From the NCBI RefSeq assembly GCF_016107305.1, contig NZ_RCVR01000014.1, forward strand, positions 85,209 through 149,208: a stretch of 64,000 nt of DNA. Direction: 5' to 3'. The stretch's first letter is position 1, and each line of letters starts with the position of its first letter. Under the pieces are notes generated by a model. It did no database searches. It was not told the DNA's origin and saw only the letters and a list, made by a program, of their open reading frames with translations. The translations under genes were made by a program, and so were the position numbers. The stretch is from Roseomonas sp. KE2513 (GTDB lineage Bacteria > Pseudomonadota > Alphaproteobacteria > Acetobacterales > Acetobacteraceae). This document shows, piece by piece, positions 43,488 to 52,502 of the stretch.

Positions 43488-44837
43488 TCAGTTCGGCGCC
43501 GTGAGGTTCGACAGGAACATCACGCCGACCGGCGCGTTCGCGGAAAGATGGACGAGCGGGCCGCGCGGAGCGGACTGCTCGAGCGCCCTCCCGACCTGGG
43601 CCGCGGCCGCCCCCGCACCGACGGCCAGCTGCTGCTCGGGGTTGAGGCGGGTGATGTAGGACTGCCCCCCGAACGGGCTGACCTGGTTGAAGGTGTTCGA
43701 CGTGGTGGCCACCGCCTGTCCCAGCCCGGCGATGAACGCTGCCGCCGCTGGCAGAAGGAAGCGCTCGCCCAGGCGCTGATCGACGCTCGACGCCACGGCC
43801 GTCTCCATGGTGTCGGGCGCCACCACCAAGCCCTCGGCCGGGATCTCCATGCCCTGGAACTGCACGGTGTTGATCCGGACCACCAGGCGGCTGATCGTCC
43901 CCGGCTTGGTGAAGGTGCCGATCAGCCGGGCACCAGCGATCGGGCCGGTGTCCGCCTGCAGGACCACCGGACCGCCGCTCTCCGAATTCACCGCCAGCAC
44001 GGTATGGGCGTAGATGCCACGGCCTGCCGGCACCAGAACCCGGCCCTGCGACGGTGCGGAGGAGCGCGGGGACGGTACTGTGGCGGCGGCCGGCGCGACC
44101 TCGCCCGCCGAGACCTGGCGCGCCAGGGCATGCGCCGGCGGAGCGCCGCGGCGTCCCTCGTCGCTCTCTGCGGCCGAGGCAGAGCTCGGGGGTGCGAGCG
44201 TCACCGTGGTTCTTCCCGGTCGCCCCTGCCAGCCGCCCATGAGGCGGTTCAGCGCGTCGCGGAACGCCGGGTCTTCCACCTGCTGCTGCTGCGTCGTGGT
44301 CTGCGACACCGTGCGGATCGGGTTCTGCTGTGGGGCCGCCGCAACTGCCGGCTGCACGCGCGCCAGAGCGGCGGGCGTCTCGAAGAGAACCGGAGCGGCG
44401 GGCGGGGCCGTTGGGGTCGTCGGCCTCGCCTGCGTCGGCATCGCTGGGGGAGGAGGCGCCGTCACGGCGGCCACGGGGGTCGGCGGCGCCGGGGGCGGCA
44501 CCAGCGCCGACAGGTCGGGCGCGCGCTGGCTGGCCGCGATCGGCGGGGTGTAGGACTGCCCCCGGGCCTGCGCCTGCTCCGCCTGCCGCTGGTTCTCGGC
44601 CACCGCCAGCCGCGCCTGGTAGGGCGAGGAGTTGGTGCCGCCGGGCAGCTGGTTGACGGTGCCCTGCCGCGCCGCCCGGCTCTCGGGTAGCGCATCGCTG
44701 CCGGCCATCGTCGCGGCCACGACGACCCCGGTGATGGCGAGGCCGACGCCGCCGATGACCACGAACCGCATGGGGCCGGCGCTGGCCGCCTTGTTGAACG
44801 GGCCGCGGAAGCCACGGCGCGTGGTGGTGGCGGACAT
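43488..44837 (-). CDS. dotG: core-channel protein DotG/IcmE (IncI TraO)
   Basis: 449 residues from ATG 44835-44837, overlapping the dotH stop (TGATG). One transmembrane segment lies near residues 25-45. A long Pro/Gln/Ala spacer follows, then a C-terminal VirB10/TrbI-like domain (VPAGRGIYAHTVLAVNSES; TGPIAGARLIGTFTKPG; INTVQFQGMEIPAEG). It spans the envelope and lines the channel. Confidence 0.9.
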   Translation of the reverse strand: MSATTTRRGFRGPFNKAASAGPMRFVVIGGVGLAITGVVVAATMAGSDALPESRAARQGTVNQLPGGTNSSPYQARLAVAENQRQAEQAQARGQSYTPPIAASQRAPDLSALVPPPAPPTPVAAVTAPPPPAMPTQARPTTPTAPPAAPVLFETPAALARVQPAVAAAPQQNPIRTVSQTTTQQQQVEDPAFRDALNRLMGGWQGRPGRTTVTLAPPSSASAAESDEGRRGAPPAHALARQVSAGEVAPAAATVPSPRSSAPSQGRVLVPAGRGIYAHTVLAVNSESGGPVVLQADTGPIAGARLIGTFTKPGTISRLVVRINTVQFQGMEIPAEGLVVAPDTMETAVASSVDQRLGERFLLPAAAAFIAGLGQAVATTSNTFNQVSPFGGQSYITRLNPEQQLAVGAGAAAAQVGRALEQSAPRGPLVHLSANAPVGVMFLSNLTAPN

Positions 44838-45838
44838 CAGCGCTCCTCCCGCAGCTCGGCCGAGACCGTGCGATTGTTGACCGAGAGCAGGACCACCGGC
44901 GTCGCCGGCAGCGCGTACACGGTCGTGCCGCCCTCGCCGTACTGGGAGGCGTCCCAGGGCGGCGACATCAGCGTGTGCCGGGTGCGCAGGTAGATCTGGC
45001 TGCCGAGGCGCCACGCCCGCACGTCGTCGGGTGACACGCCGCTGACCGCGAGGGGCACTGCGTCAGCCGGCGCCACGCCCGACAGCATCGCCGTGAGGAA
45101 GGGTGCGCCCGTCACCGGAGCGTTGGGGCGGGTGTCGATCTGAATGCGGGCGTTGGGACCGCGGCTCGAGACGTGGACACTGACGTCGGCGTCGTAGCGC
45201 GTCTGCCCCGATACCATCAGGAAGGAGATTGGCTTGGGAGCGCCCTGCAGGTTCACCAGCAGGCCGCCGCGCGGCGAGATCGACATCGGGGTGATCTGGA
45301 TGGTGTTGGAGCCCCGCACGGGTACGCAGACGTGGAAGCCCGCGAGTTCGGCGGCCGGGCCGCCGGGCCCGGCCGGCCCGGCATTGGGCGAGGTGGAGCA
45401 GCCGCCCACGCCGCCGCCGCCGCCGCCCGACACGTTGGCGTTGTTGGAGTTGGTGTCCCAGGCGATGGGCCAGGGCTGTCCGGTGGCATCGAAGAAGCTG
45501 AGCGCGGTGGGATAGCCGCGCACGGTCTGGACGATCGAGGTGGGTTGGCCGGGCTGGTAGGTGACGTTGACTGGCCGGCTCACCGGCGACGCGATCAGCG
45601 CGGTGCTCTCCTCCTGGGCGCGCTGCACCTCGCCGTAGCGACGCGCCAGCTCGCGGATCATCTCGGGCGTGAGCGGGATGGCGTCCTCCAGCATGCGCTG
45701 GCGCACCGCGCCCCGGTCGACGGGATGCTGCGAAGGATTGGGCGCCTGGGCAAGGGCGGCGCCGGAAAGGCACGCCCCACTGGCCAGGGCGATGACGAGT
45801 GTGCGGGATCTCACGGCGTTCGCTCCTGCTGCGATCAT
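44837..45838 (-). CDS. dotH: outer-membrane core protein DotH/IcmK (IncI TraN)
   Basis: 333 residues if started at ATG 45836-45838, which overlaps the dotI stop. GTG 45814 (325 residues) is at least as good, since AGGAG precedes it and the signal peptide VRSRTLVIALASGACLSGAALAQ begins there. The mature protein has ITPMSISPRGGLLVNLQG and the C-terminal TTVYALPATPVVLLSVNNRTVSA, matching DotH/TraN. A glycine-rich insert (GGGGGGVGGC) is unusual. It forms the outer-membrane pore with DotC and DotD. Confidence 0.88.
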   Translation of the reverse strand: MIAAGANAVRSRTLVIALASGACLSGAALAQAPNPSQHPVDRGAVRQRMLEDAIPLTPEMIRELARRYGEVQRAQEESTALIASPVSRPVNVTYQPGQPTSIVQTVRGYPTALSFFDATGQPWPIAWDTNSNNANVSGGGGGGVGGCSTSPNAGPAGPGGPAAELAGFHVCVPVRGSNTIQITPMSISPRGGLLVNLQGAPKPISFLMVSGQTRYDADVSVHVSSRGPNARIQIDTRPNAPVTGAPFLTAMLSGVAPADAVPLAVSGVSPDDVRAWRLGSQIYLRTRHTLMSPPWDASQYGEGGTTVYALPATPVVLLSVNNRTVSAELREER

Positions 45839-46464
45839 CGGGCAGTCGCGACCAGTTGGTCGACCACGAGCCCATCGGGACGATCCTCGTCGTTGGTGCG
45901 AACGACGAGCGCCGTGATCGTGAGATTCTGCTGACTGGTTTGCTGAGAGTTCTCGCAAGTCTGCACGATGGGGAACTGGATCTCGTAAGCCAGCCTGCCA
46001 CTGATCATCTTGGGGTCGGTGATGACCGCGGCACGCTGTGTCTGCGCGAAGCACGTCAGTCGGCCGCGCTTCATGGCTTCGAAGTTCCCAGAAGCGATGT
46101 AGCTGCGAGCGAAGGTGTTCCAGCCGTTCAGCGAGAAGCGCCGCCCTGCAGCGTTAAGCTGCGCGGCGTAGTCGTGATAATTGACGTTGTACGCGGCAAG
46201 GACGGATCTCACCGTCCATTCCAGCAGCTGCGTGTCGTCGACCACCGGGCTTTCCAGACCACGGATCGGCCGGGGCGGATTGCGTCCGTCCACGAGGAAG
46301 TAGCGCGTCTCGCTCGGCCGCGTTTGCAGCCAGAAGGAGTGCGCCAGGGCGGCCGTCGTCACGAGCGTCAGCGCGATCACCGCACCGATCAGCCGTGTGA
46401 CAACCTTGCCCTGAAAGTCGGGGTCGCTCAGGCGACGCGTGACGGCAGCGGCTTCGTTCTGCAT
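45835..46464 (-). CDS. dotI: inner-membrane protein DotI/IcmL (IncI TraM)
   Basis: 209 residues from ATG 46462-46464 (GAGGA upstream); ATG 46491 is an alternative. One transmembrane helix lies at about 23-42, followed by the periplasmic DotI domain (YFLVDGRNPPRPIRGLESPVVDD; NGWNTFARSYIASGNFEAMKRGRLTCFAQ). It heads a dotI-dotH-dotG operon with four-base or one-base overlaps. The leader carries the conserved box. Confidence 0.9.
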   Translation of the reverse strand: MQNEAAAVTRRLSDPDFQGKVVTRLIGAVIALTLVTTAALAHSFWLQTRPSETRYFLVDGRNPPRPIRGLESPVVDDTQLLEWTVRSVLAAYNVNYHDYAAQLNAAGRRFSLNGWNTFARSYIASGNFEAMKRGRLTCFAQTQRAAVITDPKMISGRLAYEIQFPIVQTCENSQQTSQQNLTITALVVRTNDEDRPDGLVVDQLVATAR

Positions 46465-46503
46465 CGGGTGTTCCTCAATCTCGTCACCCATTGTTCGTGC
46501 TGC

Positions 46504-46514
46504 CGGCGCGAACG
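46504..46514 (-). promoter_or_regulatory. dotI leader box CGTTCGCGCCG
   Basis: Exact box, 39 bases before ATG 46464. GGGTG/CACCC (46466-46470 with 46485-46489) can pair around the ribosome-binding site. Confidence 0.6.
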
Positions 46515-46527
46515 GCACCGCGATCCG

Positions 46528-46710
46528 CTACTCGCCGCGCAGGTCCCGAAGGATGACGGCGATGCTCACGGACGACCACGCCTGCTGCGACAGCTCTGTC
46601 AGCAGTGCGTCCATCGAGGCATCGTCGATTCCCGCCTCGTATTGTTCGGCATCGTCTGGGCGCGCGTCGTCGCTAGCCGACGCCGATGGCGTCTCGCTGC
46701 AATCGTTCAT
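46528..46710 (-). CDS. very small acidic protein (possible)
   Basis: 60 residues from ATG 46708-46710: acidic and Ser/Ala/Asp-rich, with a helical C-terminus (MDALLTELSQQAW). It lies between a DNA-binding-like gene and dotI on the same strand, ending 13 bases before the dotI box. No homologue recognised; it may not be expressed. Confidence 0.4.
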   Translation of the reverse strand: MNDCSETPSASASDDARPDDAEQYEAGIDDASMDALLTELSQQAWSSVSIAVILRDLRGE

Positions 46711-46766
46711 GTCCGGTTCCGACTGTTTTTGTCCGCGTGTCTCGCGCTTGGTGTCAGTCGAGAGGG

Positions 46767-47663
46767 TTAGAAGGCAGTGAGGGAAGCTTCCTGGTAGGCC
46801 TTCGACTTCTTCGCGAGCTTGCTGGTCGTCTCCCCATAGTGGGCTGACCAGAAGAACTGCCCCTTGCGAAAGCTGCACTCCCGCCACCGATAGCCGGAGC
46901 GGCGCAGTCTTTCCCTGCCGAGCGCCGGATCGTAGTGCTCGACCAAGTCCTCGCGCTCGTGGGACGGCATGCCGATCAGGGACAGGCGCGTGCGAACGGC
47001 GCGGTGGGAAATGCGGAGCGCCTTACCGATCGCCTTGTAGTGCTGGTTCGCCCAGCTACGCTCGGAGATCTCGTGATCGAGCGCCGGCGTCCAGCGGATC
47101 TCGTCGCGGTTCTTCTTGCGCTCGATGCGCAGGATTTCGCCGCTGGCCCTGGTGATGATCTGAACCAGGGTCTGATCGGGGGGAGTGACGACATCGCGGT
47201 AAATCTGCCCGAGGGAGCCCCACTCCCTCTGCATCCGCTCGACGGTATCAGGCGCGGGCTGGTGCAACTCGCGGCGCGGGCGGCGGGGCAAGCCCAGACG
47301 TCGCACCTGCGCGTAGATGCTGTTCACACTTCGACCGAGAGCCTCGGCGGCACTCGCCGCTTTCCAGCCATCAAGCCAGCAGTCGATCAGACGCCGGAAG
47401 TGAGCCGCCGGCCAAGCCTTCGGGTGCCGGCGGGTGCGGAGCGGCCGATCGTGTGGGGTCGCCAACCCCCGCACGAGGACGCGCTCCAGGACGAAAGCAG
47501 AGTCGACCCCGAGGAAGGTGGCGATGGACGCGACGCCGTGCCCCTTTCCCACCATGCCTGCCAACGCCGCATCGTAACGCCACCCGACCTGCATAACCGC
47601 TTCCCCCGCCAGGGAAGAGATCGGCAGGACCGGAGCGACAACTGGGGCATGGAACAGGAACAC
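46767..47663 (-). CDS. putative DNA-binding protein with two helix-turn-helix-like segments
   Basis: 298 residues. Residues about 88-128 (WKAASAAEALGRSVNSIYAQVRRLGLPRR) and about 198-235 (HYKAIGKALRISHRAVRTRLSLIGMP) both look like helix-turn-helix units, and the C-terminus is basic. Start ATG 47663 or the internal ATG at residue 24. It is followed by the dotI operon and preceded by an XRE-type regulator gene, so it is a candidate transfer-gene regulator. No named family assigned. Confidence 0.7.
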   Translation of the reverse strand: MFLFHAPVVAPVLPISSLAGEAVMQVGWRYDAALAGMVGKGHGVASIATFLGVDSAFVLERVLVRGLATPHDRPLRTRRHPKAWPAAHFRRLIDCWLDGWKAASAAEALGRSVNSIYAQVRRLGLPRRPRRELHQPAPDTVERMQREWGSLGQIYRDVVTPPDQTLVQIITRASGEILRIERKKNRDEIRWTPALDHEISERSWANQHYKAIGKALRISHRAVRTRLSLIGMPSHEREDLVEHYDPALGRERLRRSGYRWRECSFRKGQFFWSAHYGETTSKLAKKSKAYQEASLTAF

Positions 47664-47791
47664 AGCGGTTCTCCACCTTCCGTGCTCCGATGATTACTCA
47701 TCACGGCGATGTGCCGCAACCTTATATAACGTTGTGATGAGGGAAAAATCGTCGCTTTGGTGGTTTTCTGCCTTGCTGTGTGCGGTGAACC

Positions 47792-48223
47792 CTACTGTTC
47801 CGGACCGCGCTCCCCGGCCGAGGGGGGGTGGTGTGGTGCGTGTTGGGAATGCCGAAGAAGGAACGAGACGAGTTGGGCCAGGCGGGCCGCTTCCTGGGTC
47901 ACTCGGTCCAGCTTCTCGACAGCCTCGGCCAGAGTCTGTGGCGGCGGCCTTTCCTGCTCCAAAACCTCAGGCGTGACCGGCATGAGGTCGCGCACGGTCG
48001 TGTTCAGACCTTTCGCCAGCTTGCCCAATGTCTTCAGCGTGAGGTTCTGTAGGCCGGCTTCGGCCGAGAAGATCAGGGTTTGCGGTACGTCACAGGCATC
48101 GGCGGCCTGGATCTGCGTCAGTCTCAGGCCGGTTCGCCGCTCACGCACCCGCTTGCCGACCCCGACGAGGAGCGTGTCCTTCTCCCGTTCGACCTCGGGA
48201 GCCTCAGCTTTCCTCCTGCTCAT
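47792..48223 (-). CDS. XRE-family helix-turn-helix regulator
   Basis: 143 residues from ATG 48221-48223 (TGGAG upstream). The cro/CI-like domain at about 22-80 reads VGKRVRERRTGLRLTQIQAADACDVPQTLIFSAEAG, then LKTLGKLAKGLNTTVRDLM. A C-terminal helical region may dimerise. It is divergent from the TcpQ-like gene across 152 bases and is a good candidate to control transfer operons. Confidence 0.85.
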   Translation of the reverse strand: MSRRKAEAPEVEREKDTLLVGVGKRVRERRTGLRLTQIQAADACDVPQTLIFSAEAGLQNLTLKTLGKLAKGLNTTVRDLMPVTPEVLEQERPPPQTLAEAVEKLDRVTQEAARLAQLVSFLLRHSQHAPHHPPSAGERGPEQ

Positions 48224-48328
48224 TCTCCAGTCTCCACCCAACCCGAATCGCATCTCACGGTCCCGTTCGTTCGTGCCCGAAGGGTTCCGGAAGTCGGCGC
48301 GCTCGGAAACTTGGCGGTTCGGCCCTGT

Positions 48329-48339
48329 CGTTCGCGCCG
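48329..48339 (+). promoter_or_regulatory. leader box CGTTCGCGCCG before the TcpQ-like gene
   Basis: Exact box ending 36 bases before ATG 48376, in the divergent region shared with the XRE regulator. Confidence 0.55.
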
Positions 48340-48375
48340 ATCCAGTCCAGCGTCCCCCGGACAGAGGAGGCCCCG

Positions 48376-48804
48376 ATGGCTCTGACAACAGCGTTGCTTC
48401 TCACGACACACTTGCTCGCTCCCCAACCACTCTCAGTCGACTTCCGTCTCTCGCCCTCCGGGCCGCCACAGGGACAGACCGTCATGACCGGGCGGCCGGC
48501 TGACGGTTACCCCGCCGATATGACGGAGAATCGAAGGGTTTCAACGCCCTCGCCCCGCCGGACGGCTAGAGCTAGCGTGTCCTTCACGGCAGCGCGAGGA
48601 TTCGGGACTGACGTTCCGCTGTCGTTCGCCACCCGTCAAATCGTTCCCACCGATTTTTCAGTGCGTTACGCGGATGACGTCGACCTGGATGCACTGGTGT
48701 CCTGGGTCGGTGAGAAGCCCTGGAACCGTGCCCTGCAGGACGCAATCCGTCCTCTCGGACTGCGGATGACCCTCCTCCGCAACACCGTCACCATCTCGCG
48801 CTAA
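48376..48804 (+). CDS. exported protein with TcpQ/PilL-like C-terminal domain
   Basis: 142 residues. A weak hydrophobic N-terminus (about 2-20) is followed by a disordered Ser/Arg/Pro stretch. The last ~60 residues (LDALVSWVGEKPWNRALQDAIRPLGLRMTLLRNTVTIS) match the pattern of the TcpQ/PilL C-terminal domain, which binds outer-membrane secretin-type complexes. It may assist the DotC/D/H outer-membrane complex. It starts the plus-strand half of the transfer region. Confidence 0.6.
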   Translation: MALTTALLLTTHLLAPQPLSVDFRLSPSGPPQGQTVMTGRPADGYPADMTENRRVSTPSPRRTARASVSFTAARGFGTDVPLSFATRQIVPTDFSVRYADDVDLDALVSWVGEKPWNRALQDAIRPLGLRMTLLRNTVTISR

Positions 48805-48812
48805 GCCCGCGC

Positions 48813-48823
48813 CGTTCGCGTCG
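48813..48823 (+). promoter_or_regulatory. leader box CGTTCGCGTCG before 48869 operon
   Basis: Exact box ending 45 bases before ATG 48869. CGCCG (48826-48830) can pair with CGGCG (48864-48868), adjacent to the start codon. Confidence 0.55.
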
Positions 48824-48868
48824 ACCGCCGACACCCTGCCCCTCCTACGAGTGGAAGGAAGCCCGGCG

Positions 48869-49324
48869 ATGCCCGACCTGGAACGATCAGACGTGCTGGA
48901 CTGGCTCCAGCGAACCGAACCCCGCCTCGCGGGAGCGGGGGTGCCGGTCTTTCGTCCGGTGGAGGACACCCCGGAGGTGCGGGCACTCCTCAGCGACCTC
49001 GGGCAGGCCCTGGGGACCGCCAGTGCCGAGCAGATCGCCGGGGGGATCGGCGAGGACGATGGTGCGACGGCGCGGGAGGTGCTGGCTCAGCTCGGCGTCG
49101 CCCGCATGCTTCGGCTGGTGGAATGGCTCGATGGGGCGGCCGGTGGAGCAGCTGACAATGCTCAGACCCTACTGCTGAGAAGCGACACCACCGAGGCGGG
49201 CCGCTTCATCCGCACGGTTCTCGACGCCCTGCATCGCCAGGACCTGCTCGGCCGCATCTTCGCCCCGGAGCGCCTTCAGGCGCTTCTGGCGGCCAGTGGC
49301 GAACCCGCGAAGGAGGCCGCGTGA
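48869..49324 (+). CDS. soluble hypothetical protein, transfer operon
   Basis: 151 residues from ATG 48869 (GGAAGGAA upstream); GTG 48851 is a less likely start. Helical and rich in Ala/Leu, with no signal peptide. Its stop overlaps the start of the next, exported protein (TGATG). It is a probable conjugation accessory protein; no family recognised. Confidence 0.65.
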   Translation: MPDLERSDVLDWLQRTEPRLAGAGVPVFRPVEDTPEVRALLSDLGQALGTASAEQIAGGIGEDDGATAREVLAQLGVARMLRLVEWLDGAAGGAADNAQTLLLRSDTTEAGRFIRTVLDALHRQDLLGRIFAPERLQALLAASGEPAKEAA

Positions 49325-49860
49325 TGCGTCGGGTCACCCTTCTCCTTCGTCGCACAGCCCTGACCATGTCGCTGCTGAGCGTTCCTGTCTTGGCGCATGC
49401 TCAGAGCACCGGAAGTGTCGGCTGCGCGGCCCTCACCCAGGCGGCTGCCGACGCGATCTCCGCGCGCGTGCAGGCCGACGATGCCGCGATCCGACCGCCG
49501 AACAGCGTGAGGAATCTCTCCTGCCTGGACGGCTTCTTCCGCGGCGTCGGTCTCAACGTCATCTCCAACCTGCTCGACCCGACCTCTCTGCTCGACGCCG
49601 TGCAGGGCCAACTCTGCGCCGCCGTGAACCAGGCGTGGCAGTCGGCGCTGGGCTCGGCGCAGTGCGGCCTCACCGTGTCGGGCTTCAATCTCGGCTTCGG
49701 GGGCTTCGGCGGCGGCGTGATGTGCCCGCGCCTGAGCTTCGGCGGCGGCGGTCCGCCCATCGGCTCGATCGGCACCGGCGCCAACACCACCGGCAGCCTC
49801 TACGTCAACGGCTCTCCCCTGCCGCCATCCGGCTACACGCTGCCCACCACGGGCCGCTAA
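49324..49860 (+). CDS. exported cysteine-containing protein, transfer operon
   Basis: 178 residues from ATG 49324 (GTG 49321 possible). A signal peptide ends near AHAQ (about 26). The mature part has about five cysteines and a glycine/phenylalanine-rich central stretch (GFNLGFGGFGGGVMCPRLSFGGGG). It is probably periplasmic or outer-membrane-associated. It follows a coupled soluble protein and precedes another exported protein, so it is likely part of the IVB envelope complex. Not recognised. Confidence 0.65.
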   Translation: MRRVTLLLRRTALTMSLLSVPVLAHAQSTGSVGCAALTQAAADAISARVQADDAAIRPPNSVRNLSCLDGFFRGVGLNVISNLLDPTSLLDAVQGQLCAAVNQAWQSALGSAQCGLTVSGFNLGFGGFGGGVMCPRLSFGGGGPPIGSIGTGANTTGSLYVNGSPLPPSGYTLPTTGR

Positions 49861-49880
49861 CGCGAGGAAGGACATAGCCC

Positions 49881-51071
49881 ATGCACAACCGCTTGAAGTC
49901 CACGGCCGCCGTCCTCGTCATGACGGGCGGCTTGCTCGTCGTGGCACCGAGGCTCGCCCATGCCGAGTGGCCGACCTTCGATGCCATCACGCACTTCCTG
50001 CTCCAGCAGGCCCAGAACGCGATGACCAGCGCGGTCGACAAGGTCTACGACAACATCACCAATATCGGGACGCTCATCAGTGATCGCCTTACCGGCGTCG
50101 GCAACCAGCTGAACGACCGCCTCGGCGATGGATTTACCCAGACGGCCAACTACCAGCGTGCCCAGATCGGTGCTGTCCAGCAGATCGCCGACGCCTCCAA
50201 CATGGCCAACGCGCGGGTCGCCCGCGATCTCCGCAACACCGAGATCCGCGACGAGCACACGGCCTCACCGCAGGCTTGCCTCGCCTTGGACAGCGGTCAG
50301 TCCACCAACCAGTCGCAGATCCAGGGAGCGCGCATCGCCACGGCGATCGCCGACGTGATGGACGTCCGGGGCGAGGGCGGGCCGAACACGCCCGCTTGGT
50401 TCGGCCAGGCGCAGTCCATGACGGCCTCCAACGCCACGCACCTGTCCCGCTACTGCGACCAGGACGAGGCGGGGGCCGGGCTTTGCACCCTCTCGCCGCG
50501 TCCGAACGCCGACGTGCGCGCGGTCAGCTTCGTGCGCGAGGTCTACGCCGATGGGGATCAGGTGAATGCGGCCAACGACTACGCCACCAACGTCGTGCAG
50601 CCCGTCGTTCCAGCTGCCCTGCGCGGTGACCACCTGACGTCGGTGGAAGGGCAGGATGCCGCGGCACGGCGCCGAGCCTACGACGCCCGCATGTCGCTGT
50701 CCCGGTCCGTGTTCAGCCACCAGATCGCGCTGCAGGCGCCGACCGTGACGCTGAACGAGGCGCAGCAGGCCCAGCTTCGGGCCCGCGGTGTCGAACCTCC
50801 AGCCGCCGGCTCCTGGATGCAGGTGCTGAGCCTGGAAGTGGAGCGTCGCTTTTCGGACGTGGGCTGGGCGGCTTCGCTGCAGGCGATGACGCCTGCCGCG
50901 GTCAACCGGGAGATCGCGCAGCAGCTGGCGCTGTCGAACTACCTCGCGCTCGCCAGCCTCCGCCAGCAGCAGCAATCCGCGGCCGTCGCTGCCGCCAACC
51001 TCGCGGTGGATGTCGAACGTGGCTTCACCGGCTTCACGCCCATGCCCCCTCCCACCATCGCAGCGAACTGA
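49881..51071 (+). CDS. large exported protein, possible IcmX/TraW-like
   Basis: 396 residues with a signal peptide ending near AHA-E (about 28). The mature part is helical (ITHFLLQQAQNAMTSAVDKVYDNI) with conserved-looking blocks SWMQVLSLEVERRFSDVGW and QLALSNYLALASLRQQQQ. Length, export and position in the DotA gene cluster are those of IcmX/TraW, but this is placement by context rather than firm homology. Confidence 0.55.
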   Translation: MHNRLKSTAAVLVMTGGLLVVAPRLAHAEWPTFDAITHFLLQQAQNAMTSAVDKVYDNITNIGTLISDRLTGVGNQLNDRLGDGFTQTANYQRAQIGAVQQIADASNMANARVARDLRNTEIRDEHTASPQACLALDSGQSTNQSQIQGARIATAIADVMDVRGEGGPNTPAWFGQAQSMTASNATHLSRYCDQDEAGAGLCTLSPRPNADVRAVSFVREVYADGDQVNAANDYATNVVQPVVPAALRGDHLTSVEGQDAAARRRAYDARMSLSRSVFSHQIALQAPTVTLNEAQQAQLRARGVEPPAAGSWMQVLSLEVERRFSDVGWAASLQAMTPAAVNREIAQQLALSNYLALASLRQQQQSAAVAAANLAVDVERGFTGFTPMPPPTIAAN

Positions 51072-51082
51072 GGAAGCCCAAG

Positions 51083-52498
51083 ATGTCCGCCACCATGTCC
51101 GCCGCGCCGCAGGCGACACCACCCTCGCATACGGGGAAGGACCCGCTGCGGGAGCTGATCGAGCGCATGGATCAGCATCGGCACGCGATTGCGGCCCACG
51201 ATCCGAGGCTGAACCAGCAGATCGAAGCCCTTGCTATGAACAGTCAGAATGCCGCTGTGCTGACTGATGCCACCTTCCGCACCCGGGTGGCCTACGTCTA
51301 CCAGGACTTCGCCCGCCTCGCCGGTCCGGCGGCGGGTATGCCCGACCATCTGCGCTCTGAGCTCGAGCATTTGGCCACGACGGCTCCGGGCCTGACCAAC
51401 CAGCGCATTCACGACCTGCTCCGGGAAGTGCCGAAGCTCAACGATCCGAAGCTCGCAGGTGAGATCCGTCGCCTTGCTGTCGAGGTCGGTCGCGAAGGCG
51501 GCGACCAGAACAAACCCGCTGTGCTGGACAGGGTTGAGCCTCTCGAGCGCAAGCTAGACCTACTCGGGCCGATCCCTGTTCCGCCGCGGGCGGTGGTCGA
51601 TACCTCGCCGTTGCGCGTACCCGAGGTGGCGCAGGTTCCGGCTGCGGCCGCCCCTCCGAAGCTGGAGGAGCGGGTACAGGCTGCCAAGTCGCCCGGGGAA
51701 GGGCCACAGCCCGCCGCCCCTGCCACCACGCCCGTCACTCCTCCACAACAGGCCGCCGGTCTGTCCCGGCCTCAGGAGGCGCAGGCACCTGCGGTAACTG
51801 CCACGCCGCAGGCGCCAGAAGCCGCGCCGGGTGCTCGGAGCGGGGGCGTTCTCGGCCGCGCGGTCATCATGATGGCCGATCCGCGCCCCGACGTCCGCCT
51901 GCCGTGGGATCGTCCTCCAACCCCGATCGGAGAGCGCATCGAGCGCGTGGTCAGCCGGTTCAGCGATGATTCCGCTCTGAACCTGGCCGAGAAGTCCGGC
52001 CAGAAGGCGGTGGAGGCGCTGCGAGGCTTCGCCCAGGAGGCTGGTGCCGGCGTCATGGCCCGTATCAATGAGGCCGTCCGGTCTGACCCCCAGGGGATCC
52101 AGGGCGTGCTGTCCGAGATGCGCGAGGGCGGCCGCCACGCTGAACTCCGCACGCAGTTCAACAACGCACTCGTCCAGGAGAAGGGGGTCGCCGCCGCCTA
52201 TGACGCCGCCGTGGCGGCGGTGAAGCAGTACGGCACCGACCGTCAGACCGCCGAGGCGGTGCTGCTCAAGCGCCCAGACACAGGGGTGATGGCGGGTCGC
52301 TTCGAGCGCCTGGATGCCCAGATCGGCGAGGCCGCTTCCCAGGTGCCGGCCCGCCAGGAGGGCAAGAACGTGATGGAGGAACTCGGCCAGCGCTTCACCG
52401 ACCTCGTGCGGCGGGCCACCGAGGCCGTCCGCACCGCCTTCCAGGGCGACCCTCGCGCCTCGGCCTCGGCTTCTTCCAGCCCGTCCCCCGGCCCCTAA
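51083..52498 (+). CDS. soluble hypothetical protein, transfer region
   Basis: 471 residues, no signal peptide. The N-terminal ~160 residues are helical, the middle (about 170-255) is Pro/Ala/Gln-rich and unstructured, and the C-terminal ~200 residues are again helical (RIERVVSRFSDDSALNLAEKSGQKAVEALRGF), ending in a Ser/Pro tail. It lies between the IcmX-like gene and dotA. It could be a transfer substrate or a cytoplasmic factor. Not recognised. Confidence 0.65.
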   Translation: MSATMSAAPQATPPSHTGKDPLRELIERMDQHRHAIAAHDPRLNQQIEALAMNSQNAAVLTDATFRTRVAYVYQDFARLAGPAAGMPDHLRSELEHLATTAPGLTNQRIHDLLREVPKLNDPKLAGEIRRLAVEVGREGGDQNKPAVLDRVEPLERKLDLLGPIPVPPRAVVDTSPLRVPEVAQVPAAAAPPKLEERVQAAKSPGEGPQPAAPATTPVTPPQQAAGLSRPQEAQAPAVTATPQAPEAAPGARSGGVLGRAVIMMADPRPDVRLPWDRPPTPIGERIERVVSRFSDDSALNLAEKSGQKAVEALRGFAQEAGAGVMARINEAVRSDPQGIQGVLSEMREGGRHAELRTQFNNALVQEKGVAAAYDAAVAAVKQYGTDRQTAEAVLLKRPDTGVMAGRFERLDAQIGEAASQVPARQEGKNVMEELGQRFTDLVRRATEAVRTAFQGDPRASASASSSPSPGP

Positions 52499-52502
52499 GC
52501 GC

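Noticed and set aside
45814..45838. GCGAACGCCG at the dotH start taken as another box
   Set aside because: Opposite orientation to all true copies and lacks the full 11 bases; it is just the region of the ribosome-binding site and alternative GTG start.
46990..47010. Box-like sequence inside the gene at 46767-47663
   Set aside because: The 3' part of the box (YCG) is not matched and it is not at the right distance from a start codon.
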